Origin: Clostridiales bacterium
GTDB taxonomy: Bacteria > Bacillota > Clostridia > Clostridiales > Clostridiaceae
Assembly: GCA_012519845.1 (NCBI GenBank)
Contig: JAAYPK010000063.1
Coordinates: forward strand, 1-64,000
Direction of reading: 5' to 3'
Length of the DNA stretch: 64,000 bases
Of the stretch, positions 26,959-35,473 are shown in pieces. Position numbers and translations under genes: made by a program. Within the stretch, counting starts at the first letter, position 1; every line of letters starts with the position of its first letter. The notes under the pieces are model-generated. The model was not told the DNA's origin, searched no databases, and was given only the letters and a program-made list of their open reading frames with translations.

Positions 26959-27969
26959 TCTTGGAATTAAACCTATTTTCTTTTGCATTTTTCTTAAGGT
27001 TTTGTTTGCTATGTAAGATGCTTTTACAGCACCTTCTTTGTATATACTTTCTAAATATGCTTTATCTTTTAATAGTTCATTAACTTTATCTTGTATAGGA
27101 GTTAGTTCCTTAATTATTGAGTTAGATACATCTTCCTTTAGTTCAGCATAACCTTTACCTCTATAATAAGAAACTAATTCTTCAGGTGTTGTATTATTAA
27201 TTGCACATAAAATATTTAATAAGTTTTTCACTCCAGGCTGATCATCAGAGTAATTTACTACACCTAAACTATCTGTAACAGCTCTACTTACTTTTTTCTT
27301 AATTACATCTGGTGGATCCATAATAAAAATATAAGAGTTTGGGTTATCACTAGACTTAGACATCTTTTTTGTTGGATCTTGTAAGTCCATAATTTTAGCT
27401 CCAGCTTTAGGAATATATCCTTCAGGAAGTTTAAAAGTAGGACTATAGGTATTATTGAATCTTGTTGCAATATCTCTTGTTAATTCTAAATGCTGAGTTT
27501 GATCTACTCCTACAGGAACTAAATCTGTATTATATAGCAAAATATCTGCGGCCATTAATGTTGGATAGTTGAATAATCCAGCAGCAATAGAATTGCCATA
27601 TTTTTGAGATTTATCCTTGTATTGAGTCATCCTACTTAATTCGCCCATATAAGTGTTACAAGTTAATAACCAACAACATTCTGCATGAGCAGGAACATGT
27701 GATTGAATGAATATAATATTCTTGTCAGGAGAAATACCAGCAGCTATATATATAGATAATAATTCTAGGGTACGTTTTCGTAATTCAGCTGGATTTTGAT
27801 GTACTGTTATTGCATGTAAGTCTACTACACAAAAATAACATGTATATTCATCTTGCAGCTTAACCCAATTTTTAAGTGCACCAAGGTAATTACCTAATGT
27901 TAAATTACCAGAGGGTTGAATACCGCTAAAAATTACTTTTTTAATATTTGTATCTTGGTTTTCAGTCAC
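26956..27969 (-). CDS. trpS: Tryptophanyl-tRNA synthetase
   Basis: Class I aminoacyl-tRNA synthetase that charges tRNA-Trp. VIFSGIQPSGNLTLGNYLGALKNW is the typical N-terminus, with TLGN as the HIGH-motif variant. The DLHAITV and VPVGVDQTQHLELTRD blocks form the tryptophan and ATP pocket, and TKKMSKS is the KMSKS loop. The track begins with a GTG at 27978 that touches the AGGAAGAGG ribosome binding site. The next in-frame GTG at 27969 has six-base spacing, giving 337 residues, and is preferred. It is a single-gene unit behind a perfect TTGACA-17-TATAAT promoter. No T-box motif is visible in the short leader, so regulation by uncharged tRNA is not indicated. Confidence 0.95.
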   Translation of the reverse strand: MTENQDTNIKKVIFSGIQPSGNLTLGNYLGALKNWVKLQDEYTCYFCVVDLHAITVHQNPAELRKRTLELLSIYIAAGISPDKNIIFIQSHVPAHAECCWLLTCNTYMGELSRMTQYKDKSQKYGNSIAAGLFNYPTLMAADILLYNTDLVPVGVDQTQHLELTRDIATRFNNTYSPTFKLPEGYIPKAGAKIMDLQDPTKKMSKSSDNPNSYIFIMDPPDVIKKKVSRAVTDSLGVVNYSDDQPGVKNLLNILCAINNTTPEELVSYYRGKGYAELKEDVSNSIIKELTPIQDKVNELLKDKAYLESIYKEGAVKASYIANKTLRKMQKKIGLIPR

Positions 27970-28013
27970 GAAATACACCTCTTCCTATAGCAAAATGCTA
28001 AATATATATGTAT

Positions 28014-28042
28014 ATTATAGGATTTAGCCTATTAACTGTCAA
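28014..28042 (-). promoter_or_regulatory. Consensus sigma-A promoter of trpS
   Basis: On the minus strand TTGACA and TATAAT, both perfect, are separated by 17 bp. The -10 is about 45 bp upstream of the GTG start. Confidence 0.88.
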
Positions 28043-28072
28043 ATAATAATAAATAGAAGTGTATGGGTACAT

Positions 28073-28101
28073 TTGAATATTGGAAGTGTTTTTAATATAA
28101 T
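28073..28101 (+). promoter_or_regulatory. Sigma-A promoter of the ECF S-component gene
   Basis: TTGAAT and TATAAT are separated by 17 bp, 30 bp upstream of the ATG. The leader is too short for a riboswitch. Confidence 0.75.
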
Positions 28102-28130
28102 ATTTCTAAGATTGAATGGGGGAATAAAAT

Positions 28131-28691
28131 ATGAAAGAAAAAAGTAATAGAATATCAACAAGAGAATTATCCCTTATAGGGCTGATGATAGCTTTAGTAT
28201 ATTTAGCAGGAAGCATAATTAAGGTACCTACAGTTGGTGGATTTGTTCATATTGGAGATTGTATGGTATTCTTGTCTGTTATTGTTTTAGGAAAAAAACA
28301 TGGAGCATTAGCAAGTGCCATAGGAATGATGTTAGTTGATGCATTAGGTGGATATTATATATGGGCACCATTCACTTTTTTAATTAAGGGAGTAATGGCA
28401 TATATAGCAGGATATATTATTGAAAAAGTAAACAAGGATGAAAGAACAGTATCTTTTAAGAAAGAATATGCTTTAGCATTTTTGGTAGGCGGAGTATTTA
28501 TGGTTATTGGATACTTCATTGCTGGGGGAGTAATTGCAGGATTATTAACAGAAAATACTGGATTAATGCAAGGGTTAGTAGTTGCAGCAAAAGATATAGT
28601 CACCAATATTATACAAGTCATAACTGGAATAGTAATTGCAATTCCATTAAGCGGAATAGTTCTTTCTGCCAAAAAAAGAGTTTTTAGCTAG
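28131..28691 (+). CDS. ECF transporter S component (substrate-binding membrane subunit)
   Basis: A 186-residue hydrophobic protein with five to six predicted helices. It starts with a short polar segment followed by LSLIGLMIALVYLAGSIIKVP and VHIGDCMVFLSVIVLGKKHG, features of the S components of energy-coupling factor importers of the HmpT/PF07155 type. YYIWAPFTFLIKGVMAYIAGYII is another conserved stretch. The S component captures a vitamin or similar small molecule and pairs with the shared EcfT-EcfA module, which is not in this window. It is a single-gene unit with its own promoter and terminator. No riboswitch is seen in the leader, so the substrate cannot be inferred. Confidence 0.8.
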   Translation: MKEKSNRISTRELSLIGLMIALVYLAGSIIKVPTVGGFVHIGDCMVFLSVIVLGKKHGALASAIGMMLVDALGGYYIWAPFTFLIKGVMAYIAGYIIEKVNKDERTVSFKKEYALAFLVGGVFMVIGYFIAGGVIAGLLTENTGLMQGLVVAAKDIVTNIIQVITGIVIAIPLSGIVLSAKKRVFS

Positions 28692-28696
28692 TATTT

Positions 28697-28731
28697 AAAA
28701 TAGGAGTTGATTAAGACTTCTATTTTTTTTA
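28697..28731 (+). terminator. Intrinsic terminator after the ECF S-component gene
   Basis: AAATAGGAGT pairs with ACTTCTATTT (one G-U), followed by a run of eight T. Confidence 0.8.
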
Positions 28732-28782
28732 TCATATATATTACAATAGAAATATATATATTACAAGTAAGGGGAATTATCA

Positions 28783-29761
28783 ATGGAAAGAGACAAAAGA
28801 ATAGATGTGGTTAAAGGTTTATGCATAATTGGTGTTATATTACTGCATATTTTGACAGAACAGCAAAAGATAAAATACTTAATTCCATTTCATATTTATC
28901 AAGCTGTTCCTTTATTTTTAATAATAGCAGGCTATAATAATTGCGGATCTTATATTAGAAATAAAATTGAGGATAATTTTTTAGCCTTTTATTCAATAAA
29001 GAATCTTTATAAAAAATTATCAGGAATCTTAATTCCATTTATTATTTGTATAATTATAGAGAAACTAATATGCAAATATTTATCTATAGGTAGTGATTCT
29101 ATATTTAGGGCCAGGCAGTTATTATATACCACTATTTATACAAGTGATATTAATAAGTCCAATAATATATAGATTAATGATAAAAAATAGCATGATAACT
29201 ATGCTGTTATGTGGTATAGTAAATTTGATTTTTGAGTTTATATCTTATTATAAAGAACTTAATGTAAATATATATTCTATTGTAATAATAAGATATATTT
29301 TGTTGATTTCTATAGGAATATATTTATATAGAAAAGAATTGAAAATTAATACTACATTAGCTAGTTTCTTTGGAATTATATCTTTTGTATACATAATATT
29401 AGTTCATTACTTCAATTTAAGATTTTTTACTGAACCTAATTGGCAAAGTAGTAACATATACTCATTTGGGTATTCCACCATGTTATTTATTATTCTAATG
29501 AAAGTGCTAAATAATAAAAGTATTATTAATAAACTAAAAGTTTTTATTCCTATAGGAAAAGCCAGTTTTTTTATTTTTTTAGTTCAAAAAGTATATTTTT
29601 TTATATTAAAGCAAGTAAAGAATATTGATGTATCATCTTTTCATATGGGAATTATAAGTTTATTTATTTGTATTATTTTAGGTGTATTTGCATATTACAT
29701 ATATAATTTTCTTAATAGAAAAATTAAAAATATTTTCAAGAGAACAAGAGCTATTATTTAG
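28783..29761 (+). pseudogene. Acyltransferase family 3 membrane protein, broken by a frameshift
   Basis: Two ORFs in different frames make up one acyltransferase 3 protein, of the kind that O-acetylates cell-surface glycans. The first (28783-29172) has the start RIDVVKGLCIIGVILLHI, with the catalytic-type His, and FHIYQAVPLFLIIAGY. The second (usable from about 29093) carries the family motif GPGSYYIPLFIQ and the remaining helices. The first frame runs into non-homologous residues (RARQLLYTT) near 29106. The second has a stop at 29087-29089, so the shift lies between about 29090 and 29112. One extra base, or two missing, would explain it. There is no homopolymer there, which argues against simple slippage or phase variation. 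It could be a true inactivating mutation or a sequencing error. Confidence 0.8.
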
Positions 29762-29772
29762 CTCTATTTTTT
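29746..29772 (+). terminator. Terminator overlapping the acyltransferase stop codon
   Basis: AGAGCTA and TAGCTCT form a stem around TTATT, followed by ATTTTTT. It overlaps the ends of the acyltransferase pseudogene and of convergent gerKB. Confidence 0.65.
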
Positions 29773-30827
29773 CTATATTTATAAAATAATAATGACAGAA
29801 ATGGAATAAGTAAACATGGGATTATCAAAACATATTGTAAATTAGAAATAAACTGAAAGGTGGTATATTGATTTTTACAAATTAAAAAACTTATAATAAA
29901 AGTTATTACAGAGTATAAAGATATAAACCAGCCTTTTTTCTTAATAAACTTATCTAGCAACAATAAAATCCCATAAGAACATAAAATATATTTTATAAAC
30001 CACATAGATACAGATCTAAAGATATAAAATAATTCTCCAAATTCTAAAAAATTAGCAATTTGTATTCGTTGAGATTGAATGTATTCTGGAAAATATATAT
30101 TACTTGCTCTGTAAGGACCTAAAAATGAAATAAGTGAAACTATAGATGTTGTAACAAAAAAACAACAAATTAGCATAGAAAAAATAGAGTCAGTAATTAG
30201 AGCATGTTTTTTGTTTAAATATTTTAAATAAGGGAATACAATAACTGCTGATGATAATGAACCTATAGAAGATAACAAGCAAAGCCAATTGGTTTTGGTC
30301 ATTCCATTTTTCATAATAGGCAATAATTCATGTAAATCGAGATATTTTACCAATAAAATCAATAAGAAAATATCTCCTATAATTGTTAATGATACTGTTA
30401 TAATTACTAAAGTTTTTATTGCATTGAATTTCTGAAATAATACATAGGTAGAACATGCAACAAAAAAAATCATGCAATACCATATAGGAGTTTTCACAAA
30501 GTAATTAGTATGTATAGAGCTTGAAAAAACTACAACACTTTCTATACTAAGTAAAAATAAACCTAAACAAAATAAAAGTAAAACTGTAGTTCCAATAAAC
30601 TTTGGATATTGTGAAAATAAAGCTAAGTTTATATCATAGCAATTGCAATTTATAATTATTTTGAAAGTTACTACTAGAAATAAAAGAATAATCACTGTAG
30701 CAAGTAAAATAAATATCCAAGTATCTCTTCCACCCAAATTAATGAATATAGACGAATAGCTTCTAATTCCGATTAATGTAGAAGCTAATATAAAAAGCAT
30801 TAAATGTTTTGATGATAAATTTCCCAT
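29754..30827 (-). CDS. gerKB: Spore germination receptor permease subunit GerKB
   Basis: B subunit of a GerA-type nutrient germinant receptor in the spore inner membrane, related to amino acid permeases of the APC superfamily. At 357 residues with about ten hydrophobic helices it has the expected size. The start SSKHLMLFILASTLIGIRSY and GGRDTWIFILLATVIILL are characteristic of the Spore_permease family. FLEFGELFYIFRSVSMWFIKY near the C-terminus is also conserved. The ATG has AAGGAGGAAT. It is transcribed divergently from gerKA-gerKC, the same layout known for gerK in Clostridium perfringens. A CATACTA -10-like element on the minus strand suggests forespore-specific sigma-G transcription. The stop overlaps the end of the broken acyltransferase gene. 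Confidence 0.92.
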   Translation of the reverse strand: MGNLSSKHLMLFILASTLIGIRSYSSIFINLGGRDTWIFILLATVIILLFLVVTFKIIINCNCYDINLALFSQYPKFIGTTVLLLFCLGLFLLSIESVVVFSSSIHTNYFVKTPIWYCMIFFVACSTYVLFQKFNAIKTLVIITVSLTIIGDIFLLILLVKYLDLHELLPIMKNGMTKTNWLCLLSSIGSLSSAVIVFPYLKYLNKKHALITDSIFSMLICCFFVTTSIVSLISFLGPYRASNIYFPEYIQSQRIQIANFLEFGELFYIFRSVSMWFIKYILCSYGILLLLDKFIKKKGWFISLYSVITFIISFLICKNQYTTFQFISNLQYVLIIPCLLIPFLSLLFYKYRKNRAK

Positions 30828-30854
30828 TATTATTCCTCCTTAAATATACGGTAT

Positions 30855-30883
30855 TAGTATGAACAAAAAGAGGAATATTAAAC
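30855..30883 (-). promoter_or_regulatory. Sigma-G-like promoter of gerKB
   Basis: On the minus strand CATACTA matches the sigma-G -10 pattern CATnnTA. GTTTA lies 17 bp upstream and fits the -35 pattern at four of five positions. Confidence 0.55.
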
Positions 30884-30901
30884 ATTTAAAGTGGAATAAT
30901 A
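30873..30901 (+). promoter_or_regulatory. Sigma-G-like promoter of gerKA-gerKC
   Basis: GAATA and AATAATA are separated by 17 bp and match the forespore sigma-G pattern (GnATR and CATnnTA) with one mismatch in the -10. No good sigma-A pair is present. Confidence 0.6.
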
Positions 30902-30916
30902 TTTTTGGGTGATTAA

Positions 30917-32338
30917 ATGGATAAAAAGATTGAATACGTTAAGAAGAGATTTGAAAAAGCCTTTGATGTGAAGTATAGAGAAGTAGATACTAGCTTAGGA
31001 AAGTGTGTATTAGTTTTTATTGATGATTTATGTAGCGTAGGTTTTATAAGTGAATATATAGTGACTCCATTAACAAAAAAAGATTATAAGTGTAAGAATG
31101 TTAAAGATATTGAGAATAATGTACTTGATATAAATATTGTAGGAACTGCAAAAGATATAGAAGATGCAATATTTCATGTTTTGTCGGGTGATGTAATTTT
31201 ATTATTTGAAAAATATGAAGATATATTGTTTTGTGAAGTTAAGGGTTTTGTAAGACGAAGTGTATCAATACCTGTAACTGAATCGGTATTAAAAGGACCA
31301 AGAGAAGGTTTTACTGAACTTATTGTAGATAATGTATCTTTAATTAGACGAAAAGTTAAAAATTCAGATTTAAAATTTGAACCCATAAAAGTAGGGGAAA
31401 AGAGTCAGACTTTTGTATGTTTATCTTATATTCAAGGTACTGCACCAGAATATTTAATAAATTATGTTAGAGACATAATAAATAAAATGGACTTAAAATT
31501 TATATTAGATACAAATTACATAGAAGATGAATTAAGAGGAAAAAAATCAGCCTTTGATACTGTAGGATACACAGAAAAGCCTGATGAAGTGGCTGCAAAG
31601 ATATTAGAAGGAAGAGTAGCTGTTTTAGTTGATGGAACCCCTTTTGTAATTACTGTACCATTTTTTTTCTTAGAAAATTTTCAAGCACCAGATGATTATT
31701 ATATAAATAAATATTTTGCTAATTTTACAAGAATATTAAGATGGATGGCATTTTTTATTGCAACATTTCTGCCAGGATTTTATTTGGCCATATTAACACA
31801 TCATTTTTCACTTATTCCATCCATGTTTTTATTTAGACTTGCAGTAGCACGAGCAGGAGTACCTTTGCCTACAATTATTGAAATTATCATTATGATGATT
31901 TCATTTCAAATGATAAAAGAAGCAGGACTTAGATTACCACAGCCAATTGGCGGGGCTATGAGCATTGTAGCAGCTCTTATACTTGGAGAAGCAGTGGTTG
32001 GTGCAGGCATAGCCTCAAGAATTACTATAATAGTAGTAGCCATAAGTACTTTATGTTATTTCTTGATACCTAAGTTATATGGAGGATTGTCAATTTGGTC
32101 ATTAATTATAACGGTAGTAAGTGCTTTTTTTGGTTTACCAGGCTTTTTGCTAATGAGTTTAGTGTTAATAGTAAGGCTAAGTTCATTAGAAACAGGAGGA
32201 TATTCTTATTTGTTTCCTATAGGAAGTGTAAAAACTTACAGATTTCATGATATTTTATTTAGAGGTGATTTAAAAAATATATCAAAAAGAGTAATTGAAA
32301 CAGGAGGAGAAGATAATGATGAAGAAAAATATATATAA
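30917..32338 (+). CDS. gerKA: Spore germination receptor subunit GerKA
   Basis: A subunit of the GerA-family germinant receptor. The 473 residues divide into a soluble N-terminal region (about 1-270) and a C-terminal membrane region with five or more helices. Signature stretches include EVKGFVRRSVSIPVTESVLKGPREGFTE, DNVSLIRRKVKNSDLK, EGRVAVLVDGTPFVITVPFFFLENFQ and RLPQPIGGAMSIVAALILGEAVVGAGIAS, all typical of GerA/GerKA proteins. The start codon has a GGTGA site. It overlaps the start of gerKC by 23 bp, so the two are co-translated, while gerKB is divergent. Sensing of specific nutrients cannot be predicted from the sequence. Confidence 0.95.
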   Translation: MDKKIEYVKKRFEKAFDVKYREVDTSLGKCVLVFIDDLCSVGFISEYIVTPLTKKDYKCKNVKDIENNVLDINIVGTAKDIEDAIFHVLSGDVILLFEKYEDILFCEVKGFVRRSVSIPVTESVLKGPREGFTELIVDNVSLIRRKVKNSDLKFEPIKVGEKSQTFVCLSYIQGTAPEYLINYVRDIINKMDLKFILDTNYIEDELRGKKSAFDTVGYTEKPDEVAAKILEGRVAVLVDGTPFVITVPFFFLENFQAPDDYYINKYFANFTRILRWMAFFIATFLPGFYLAILTHHFSLIPSMFLFRLAVARAGVPLPTIIEIIIMMISFQMIKEAGLRLPQPIGGAMSIVAALILGEAVVGAGIASRITIIVVAISTLCYFLIPKLYGGLSIWSLIITVVSAFFGLPGFLLMSLVLIVRLSSLETGGYSYLFPIGSVKTYRFHDILFRGDLKNISKRVIETGGEDNDEEKYI

Positions 32339-33446
32339 ATACTTATTAACAGCTTTATTAATTTTATTGTTATCTTCTCAAATTTTAGGCTGTTATAATT
32401 ATAGAGAGATTAATAAAATTACCTTTGTTACCTCTATGATTTTTGATACAACTGATGATGGTAATAGTAGGTTATATTTAGATTGTGTTATTCCTTATAG
32501 GAATGCTAGTGAAAGTTCAGATAAGGGTATGAGAGTAATGTTTGATGGAATAGGTAAAACTGCCTTAGAAGCTATAAGAAATATTAATATAGATTCAAGC
32601 AATGATTTAAATTTTACACAAATTAGATCTTATATTTTTACTGAGAAAGCAGCAAAAGAAGGAATAAATAAATATATAGATTTAATTGATAAAAATCAAG
32701 AACTTGGATATAAAAGTTATATGTTTGTATATTATGGGGATATTAAAGAATTATTAGAAAAAACAAGTAAGGATGAAGAGTATTTAGGGTTATATTTAGA
32801 TAATTTGATAGAGATGAATAAAAAGAATGGAAAAATAATTAGTTCAAATGTAAGTGATTACATGACAAAGAGTTTACAAAAAAGTCAAATAAGTTTATTA
32901 ACTAATATTGAAATCAAAAATGATTTAATAGATAAAAAAATTGTAACTAATGGTGGAACAATAATGAAAAATGGAGTAATGTTACAGAAACTTCAAGAAG
33001 ATGAAACATCATATTATAATTTGTTAACTAAAAATATAAAAGAAGGGTCCATAATAGTACCTAATCCTAATGATAATAATGAATTTATTACTCTAAATGT
33101 TATAGAGAATATAATATCTATGAATTCTCATATATCTGATAATAAAGTAATAATAGAGAATAATGTAAATATAAAGTCATCTATTGGAGAAATTCAAGGA
33201 AGTCTTTCATTAAATAAAGATGTTGAAGAACAAATCATAAATTCCGCAGAAAAAACATTAAGTGAAAAATTAAATAAATTCATTATAAAAATGTACGATA
33301 GTGATATAGATTTATTATCACTAGATAGATTTATGGAAATTAACTATAAGAACTATAATAAAAATATATTAGATAATAAGCTAATACGAGTTAATGTAAA
33401 GTTATCAATAGAAGGTAGCGGATTATCAAAGGATAGCTTGTTTTAG
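32316..33446 (+). CDS. gerKC: Germinant receptor lipoprotein GerKC (Ger(x)C family)
   Basis: C subunit of the receptor, a lipoprotein on the outer face of the spore inner membrane. The N-terminus has a lipoprotein signal peptide: basic residues, the hydrophobic core YLLTALLILLLSS and lipobox ILGC with the lipidated Cys at residue 26. It is followed by CYNYREINKITFVTSMIFD, the conserved beginning of mature Ger(x)C proteins. The 376-residue length is normal. AGGAGG lies inside the gerKA end. ATG codons at 32316 and 32319 are both possible, whereas the track start at 32295 lies before the binding site. A large hairpin terminator follows. Confidence 0.92.
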   Translation: MMKKNIYKYLLTALLILLLSSQILGCYNYREINKITFVTSMIFDTTDDGNSRLYLDCVIPYRNASESSDKGMRVMFDGIGKTALEAIRNINIDSSNDLNFTQIRSYIFTEKAAKEGINKYIDLIDKNQELGYKSYMFVYYGDIKELLEKTSKDEEYLGLYLDNLIEMNKKNGKIISSNVSDYMTKSLQKSQISLLTNIEIKNDLIDKKIVTNGGTIMKNGVMLQKLQEDETSYYNLLTKNIKEGSIIVPNPNDNNEFITLNVIENIISMNSHISDNKVIIENNVNIKSSIGEIQGSLSLNKDVEEQIINSAEKTLSEKLNKFIIKMYDSDIDLLSLDRFMEINYKNYNKNILDNKLIRVNVKLSIEGSGLSKDSLF

Positions 33447-33453
33447 GAGTAAG

Positions 33454-33507
33454 AAGCTGTTGCTTTAGTGATAAAAATCACCTAGCGACAGCTCTCTCTA
33501 TTTTTAT
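33454..33507 (+). terminator. Terminator after gerKC
   Basis: A long imperfect stem (AGCTGTTGCTTTAGTGAT with ATCACCTAGCGACAGCT) around AAAA is followed by a T-rich stretch. Confidence 0.75.
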
Positions 33508-33689
33508 AATAGATTTATGATATTTTTCTTAATGGCAAAAAATACTTACCAGTTATAAGCTAAAAAAGAACAGTAAAGTTGATAGAATTACTCAAACAAG
33601 CCTATAATTCAATCTCTTATCTATTCCTTAAAGTTAAACTATTAAGTTATGTAGGTAAATTTTTAACTTTTAAAGCTATATCCCTGTAT

Positions 33690-33719
33690 ATTTCATATTA
33701 AAATATATTCTTGTATAAT
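33690..33719 (+). promoter_or_regulatory. Candidate promoter for the AlbA_2 gene
   Basis: TATAAT at 33714-33719 lies 19 bp before the start codon. The -35 region (TTTCAT/ATTTCA) is poor. The rest of the 230-base gap from 33508 shows no ORF, structure or repeat that I can support. Confidence 0.4.
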
Positions 33720-33738
33720 ATGGTTAGGAGGGGATTGA

Positions 33739-34887
33739 ATGGATACGAAAAAGTTAATGAATTTAATAAAAAAGGAAGAAGGAACAAAATTAGACTTCAA
33801 ATTACTTTTAGATATTAAAAGTGAAAGTGGAAAGAAGGAATTTGCTAAGGATGTATGTGCAATAGCAAATTCTACAGGGGGAAGAGGTTATTTAATTATT
33901 GGAATAGCTGATAAAAGTAAAGAAATTATTGGGATTGATAAAAAAGATATTTTTACAGAAGAAAAAATTCAACAAATAATATCCACTAGATGTGAACCTC
34001 CTATACCAATAAAAGTTGATTTTATTGATATTGATGGGAAAACTATAGGTATAATTACCATTTATGATGGCAATCAAAGGCCTTATCAGATTAAAGAAAC
34101 TGGTGCCTTTCATATAAGAAGAGGGTCAACTACTGATGTTATGAGGAAATATGAAATCTTAAAAGCTTTTGAATATAATTTAGATTTATTTGTAGAAACC
34201 TTACCTATAATGAAAAGTAATATTGATTTTTTAAATATGGATTTAGTAAATAAATATTTTATGAAAAAAGGAATATATATAAATAAAGATAACAAAAGTT
34301 TTTTATTAGAAAGTGCAGGAATTACTTATAGGGATAGGGATAGTAATCAAGAAAAATGCACCTATGGAGGTTTGGTGGTATTCTCCAATATAAATAGTAT
34401 TTGCATTTCTAATAACATGATAAGGATAATTAATAAGATAAATAATAAGGAAGAGGAGGTAAATATTATACAAGGGGACTTACTTATGATGATTAAAAAA
34501 TCGGAGGAGTTAATTACTAAAATAATACCAACAAATTATCCAATAGTTCCAATAATTGAAGGGATTAAAAATGCAGTTTTATATAGAGATTATACAGAAA
34601 TAAATAGAATTATTGAGGTTGTTATTACTCCTAATAGTATAGTTATTGAAAGCCCGGGAGAGAGAATAGAAAAGAATACTAATGGAAAAAATGAGAGATA
34701 TTACAGAAGAAACATGTGGATATATGAAAAACTTATGACATTAGATGATGAAAATATATTTATTAATGATGGAAGAGGCTTTCATAGAATTAAGGCAGCC
34801 TTTAAAGATAGAAAAAACGTTAAGGTGAGATTTGTTAATTCAAAAACAGAAGAAAGTTTTAAAGTAATTTTACCAGGAGTAAATTAA
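33739..34887 (+). CDS. AlbA_2 (Schlafen-like) putative nucleic-acid-binding protein
   Basis: The N-terminal 130 residues form an AlbA_2/Schlafen-type domain. EEGTKLDFKLLLDIKSESGKKEFAKDVCAIANSTGG carries the conserved acidic E-x-DFK start, and GYLIIGIADKSKEIIGID the following strands. QIISTRCEPPIPIKVDFID and GAFHIRRGSTTDVM complete the domain. The C-terminal half has features of the helicase-like AlbA_2 proteins of COG2865 (IVPIIEGIKNAVLYRDYTE and SPGERIE), though no full GHKL ATPase domain is evident. It may bind RNA or DNA. It is followed 34 bp later by a small P-loop protein gene, so the two may form an operon. No clear link to defence or stress can be made from the sequence alone. Confidence 0.72.
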   Translation: MDTKKLMNLIKKEEGTKLDFKLLLDIKSESGKKEFAKDVCAIANSTGGRGYLIIGIADKSKEIIGIDKKDIFTEEKIQQIISTRCEPPIPIKVDFIDIDGKTIGIITIYDGNQRPYQIKETGAFHIRRGSTTDVMRKYEILKAFEYNLDLFVETLPIMKSNIDFLNMDLVNKYFMKKGIYINKDNKSFLLESAGITYRDRDSNQEKCTYGGLVVFSNINSICISNNMIRIINKINNKEEEVNIIQGDLLMMIKKSEELITKIIPTNYPIVPIIEGIKNAVLYRDYTEINRIIEVVITPNSIVIESPGERIEKNTNGKNERYYRRNMWIYEKLMTLDDENIFINDGRGFHRIKAAFKDRKNVKVRFVNSKTEESFKVILPGVN

Positions 34888-34921
34888 AATTAATTTCATC
34901 AATAAATAAGGAGAATTAATA

Positions 34922-35332
34922 ATGATTCAAGTGTTTTGTAATGAAAGAGGCGCTGGGAAAACAAAAAAATTAATAGAATTAGCAAATGAACAATTAAAAA
35001 TAGCAAAAGGTGTTTCAGTTTATATTGATGATGATTGTAGTTATATAAGGCAAGTAGATAGAAGAATAAGATTTATAGCAACAAAAGAGTATAGAATTAT
35101 TGACGAAGATAGTTTTTATGGATTATTGTGTGGAATAATATGTGGAAATTATGATATAGAAAACATTTATATTGATGGAATGTTTAATATGATAAATAGA
35201 AATAATGATAAATTAGCTATTTTTTTTATTAAAATAAATGAATTAGCAGAGAAGAATAATTTAAATATGTATATAAATATTAATTTTGAGTCAAAATTAT
35301 TACCGGAATTCATAAAAAAATATGTTGCATAA
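34922..35332 (+). CDS. Small P-loop-like protein of unknown function
   Basis: I do not recognise a named family. The 136-residue protein starts with IQVFCNERGAGKTKKLIELA, which looks like a Walker A loop ending in GKT, but the first glycine of GxxxxGKT is Asn. IENIYIDGMFNM near residue 80 looks like a Walker B strand with Asp. The middle has a YIDDDCSYIRQ segment. This layout suggests a compact nucleotide-binding protein without further domains. It lies 34 bp after the AlbA_2 gene with a good AAGGAG site, suggesting co-expression, and is followed by a hairpin before tyrS. It could be a regulator or a degenerate NTPase. Confidence 0.6.
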   Translation: MIQVFCNERGAGKTKKLIELANEQLKIAKGVSVYIDDDCSYIRQVDRRIRFIATKEYRIIDEDSFYGLLCGIICGNYDIENIYIDGMFNMINRNNDKLAIFFIKINELAEKNNLNMYININFESKLLPEFIKKYVA

Positions 35333-35341
35333 ATAAAAATA

Positions 35342-35375
35342 TCAATAAAGGATTATGTTAAAGGTCCTTTATTGA
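35342..35375 (+). terminator. Hairpin, probable terminator after the P-loop gene
   Basis: TCAATAAAGGA pairs perfectly with TCCTTTATTGA around a 12-base loop. No T-run follows directly, so termination may be weak. Confidence 0.5.
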
Positions 35376-35397
35376 CTACATATATTTATTTATATAG

Positions 35398-35427
35398 TTG
35401 CTTAATTAGGACATTATAAGCTATACT
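35398..35427 (+). promoter_or_regulatory. Candidate sigma-A promoter of tyrS
   Basis: TTGCTT and TATACT are separated by 18 bp, giving a roughly 40-base leader. The leader has no T-box. Confidence 0.5.
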
Positions 35428-35473
35428 ATATATTGTATATTTAATCAATAAATAATAAGTAGGAGGAAATAGA

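Noticed and set aside
29090-29112. Programmed frameshift in the acyltransferase gene
   Set aside because: No slippery heptamer, homopolymer or downstream structure was seen, so a mutation or sequence error is more likely.
33508-33738. Possible small RNA or ORF in the gap after gerKC
   Set aside because: Only an AT-rich stretch with a -10-like box near the next gene was found; no ORF with a ribosome binding site or stable hairpin.
35376-35473. T-box in the tyrS leader
   Set aside because: No GGTACCACGG-like core or terminator-antiterminator pair is present, and the leader is only about 40 bases from the likely start site.
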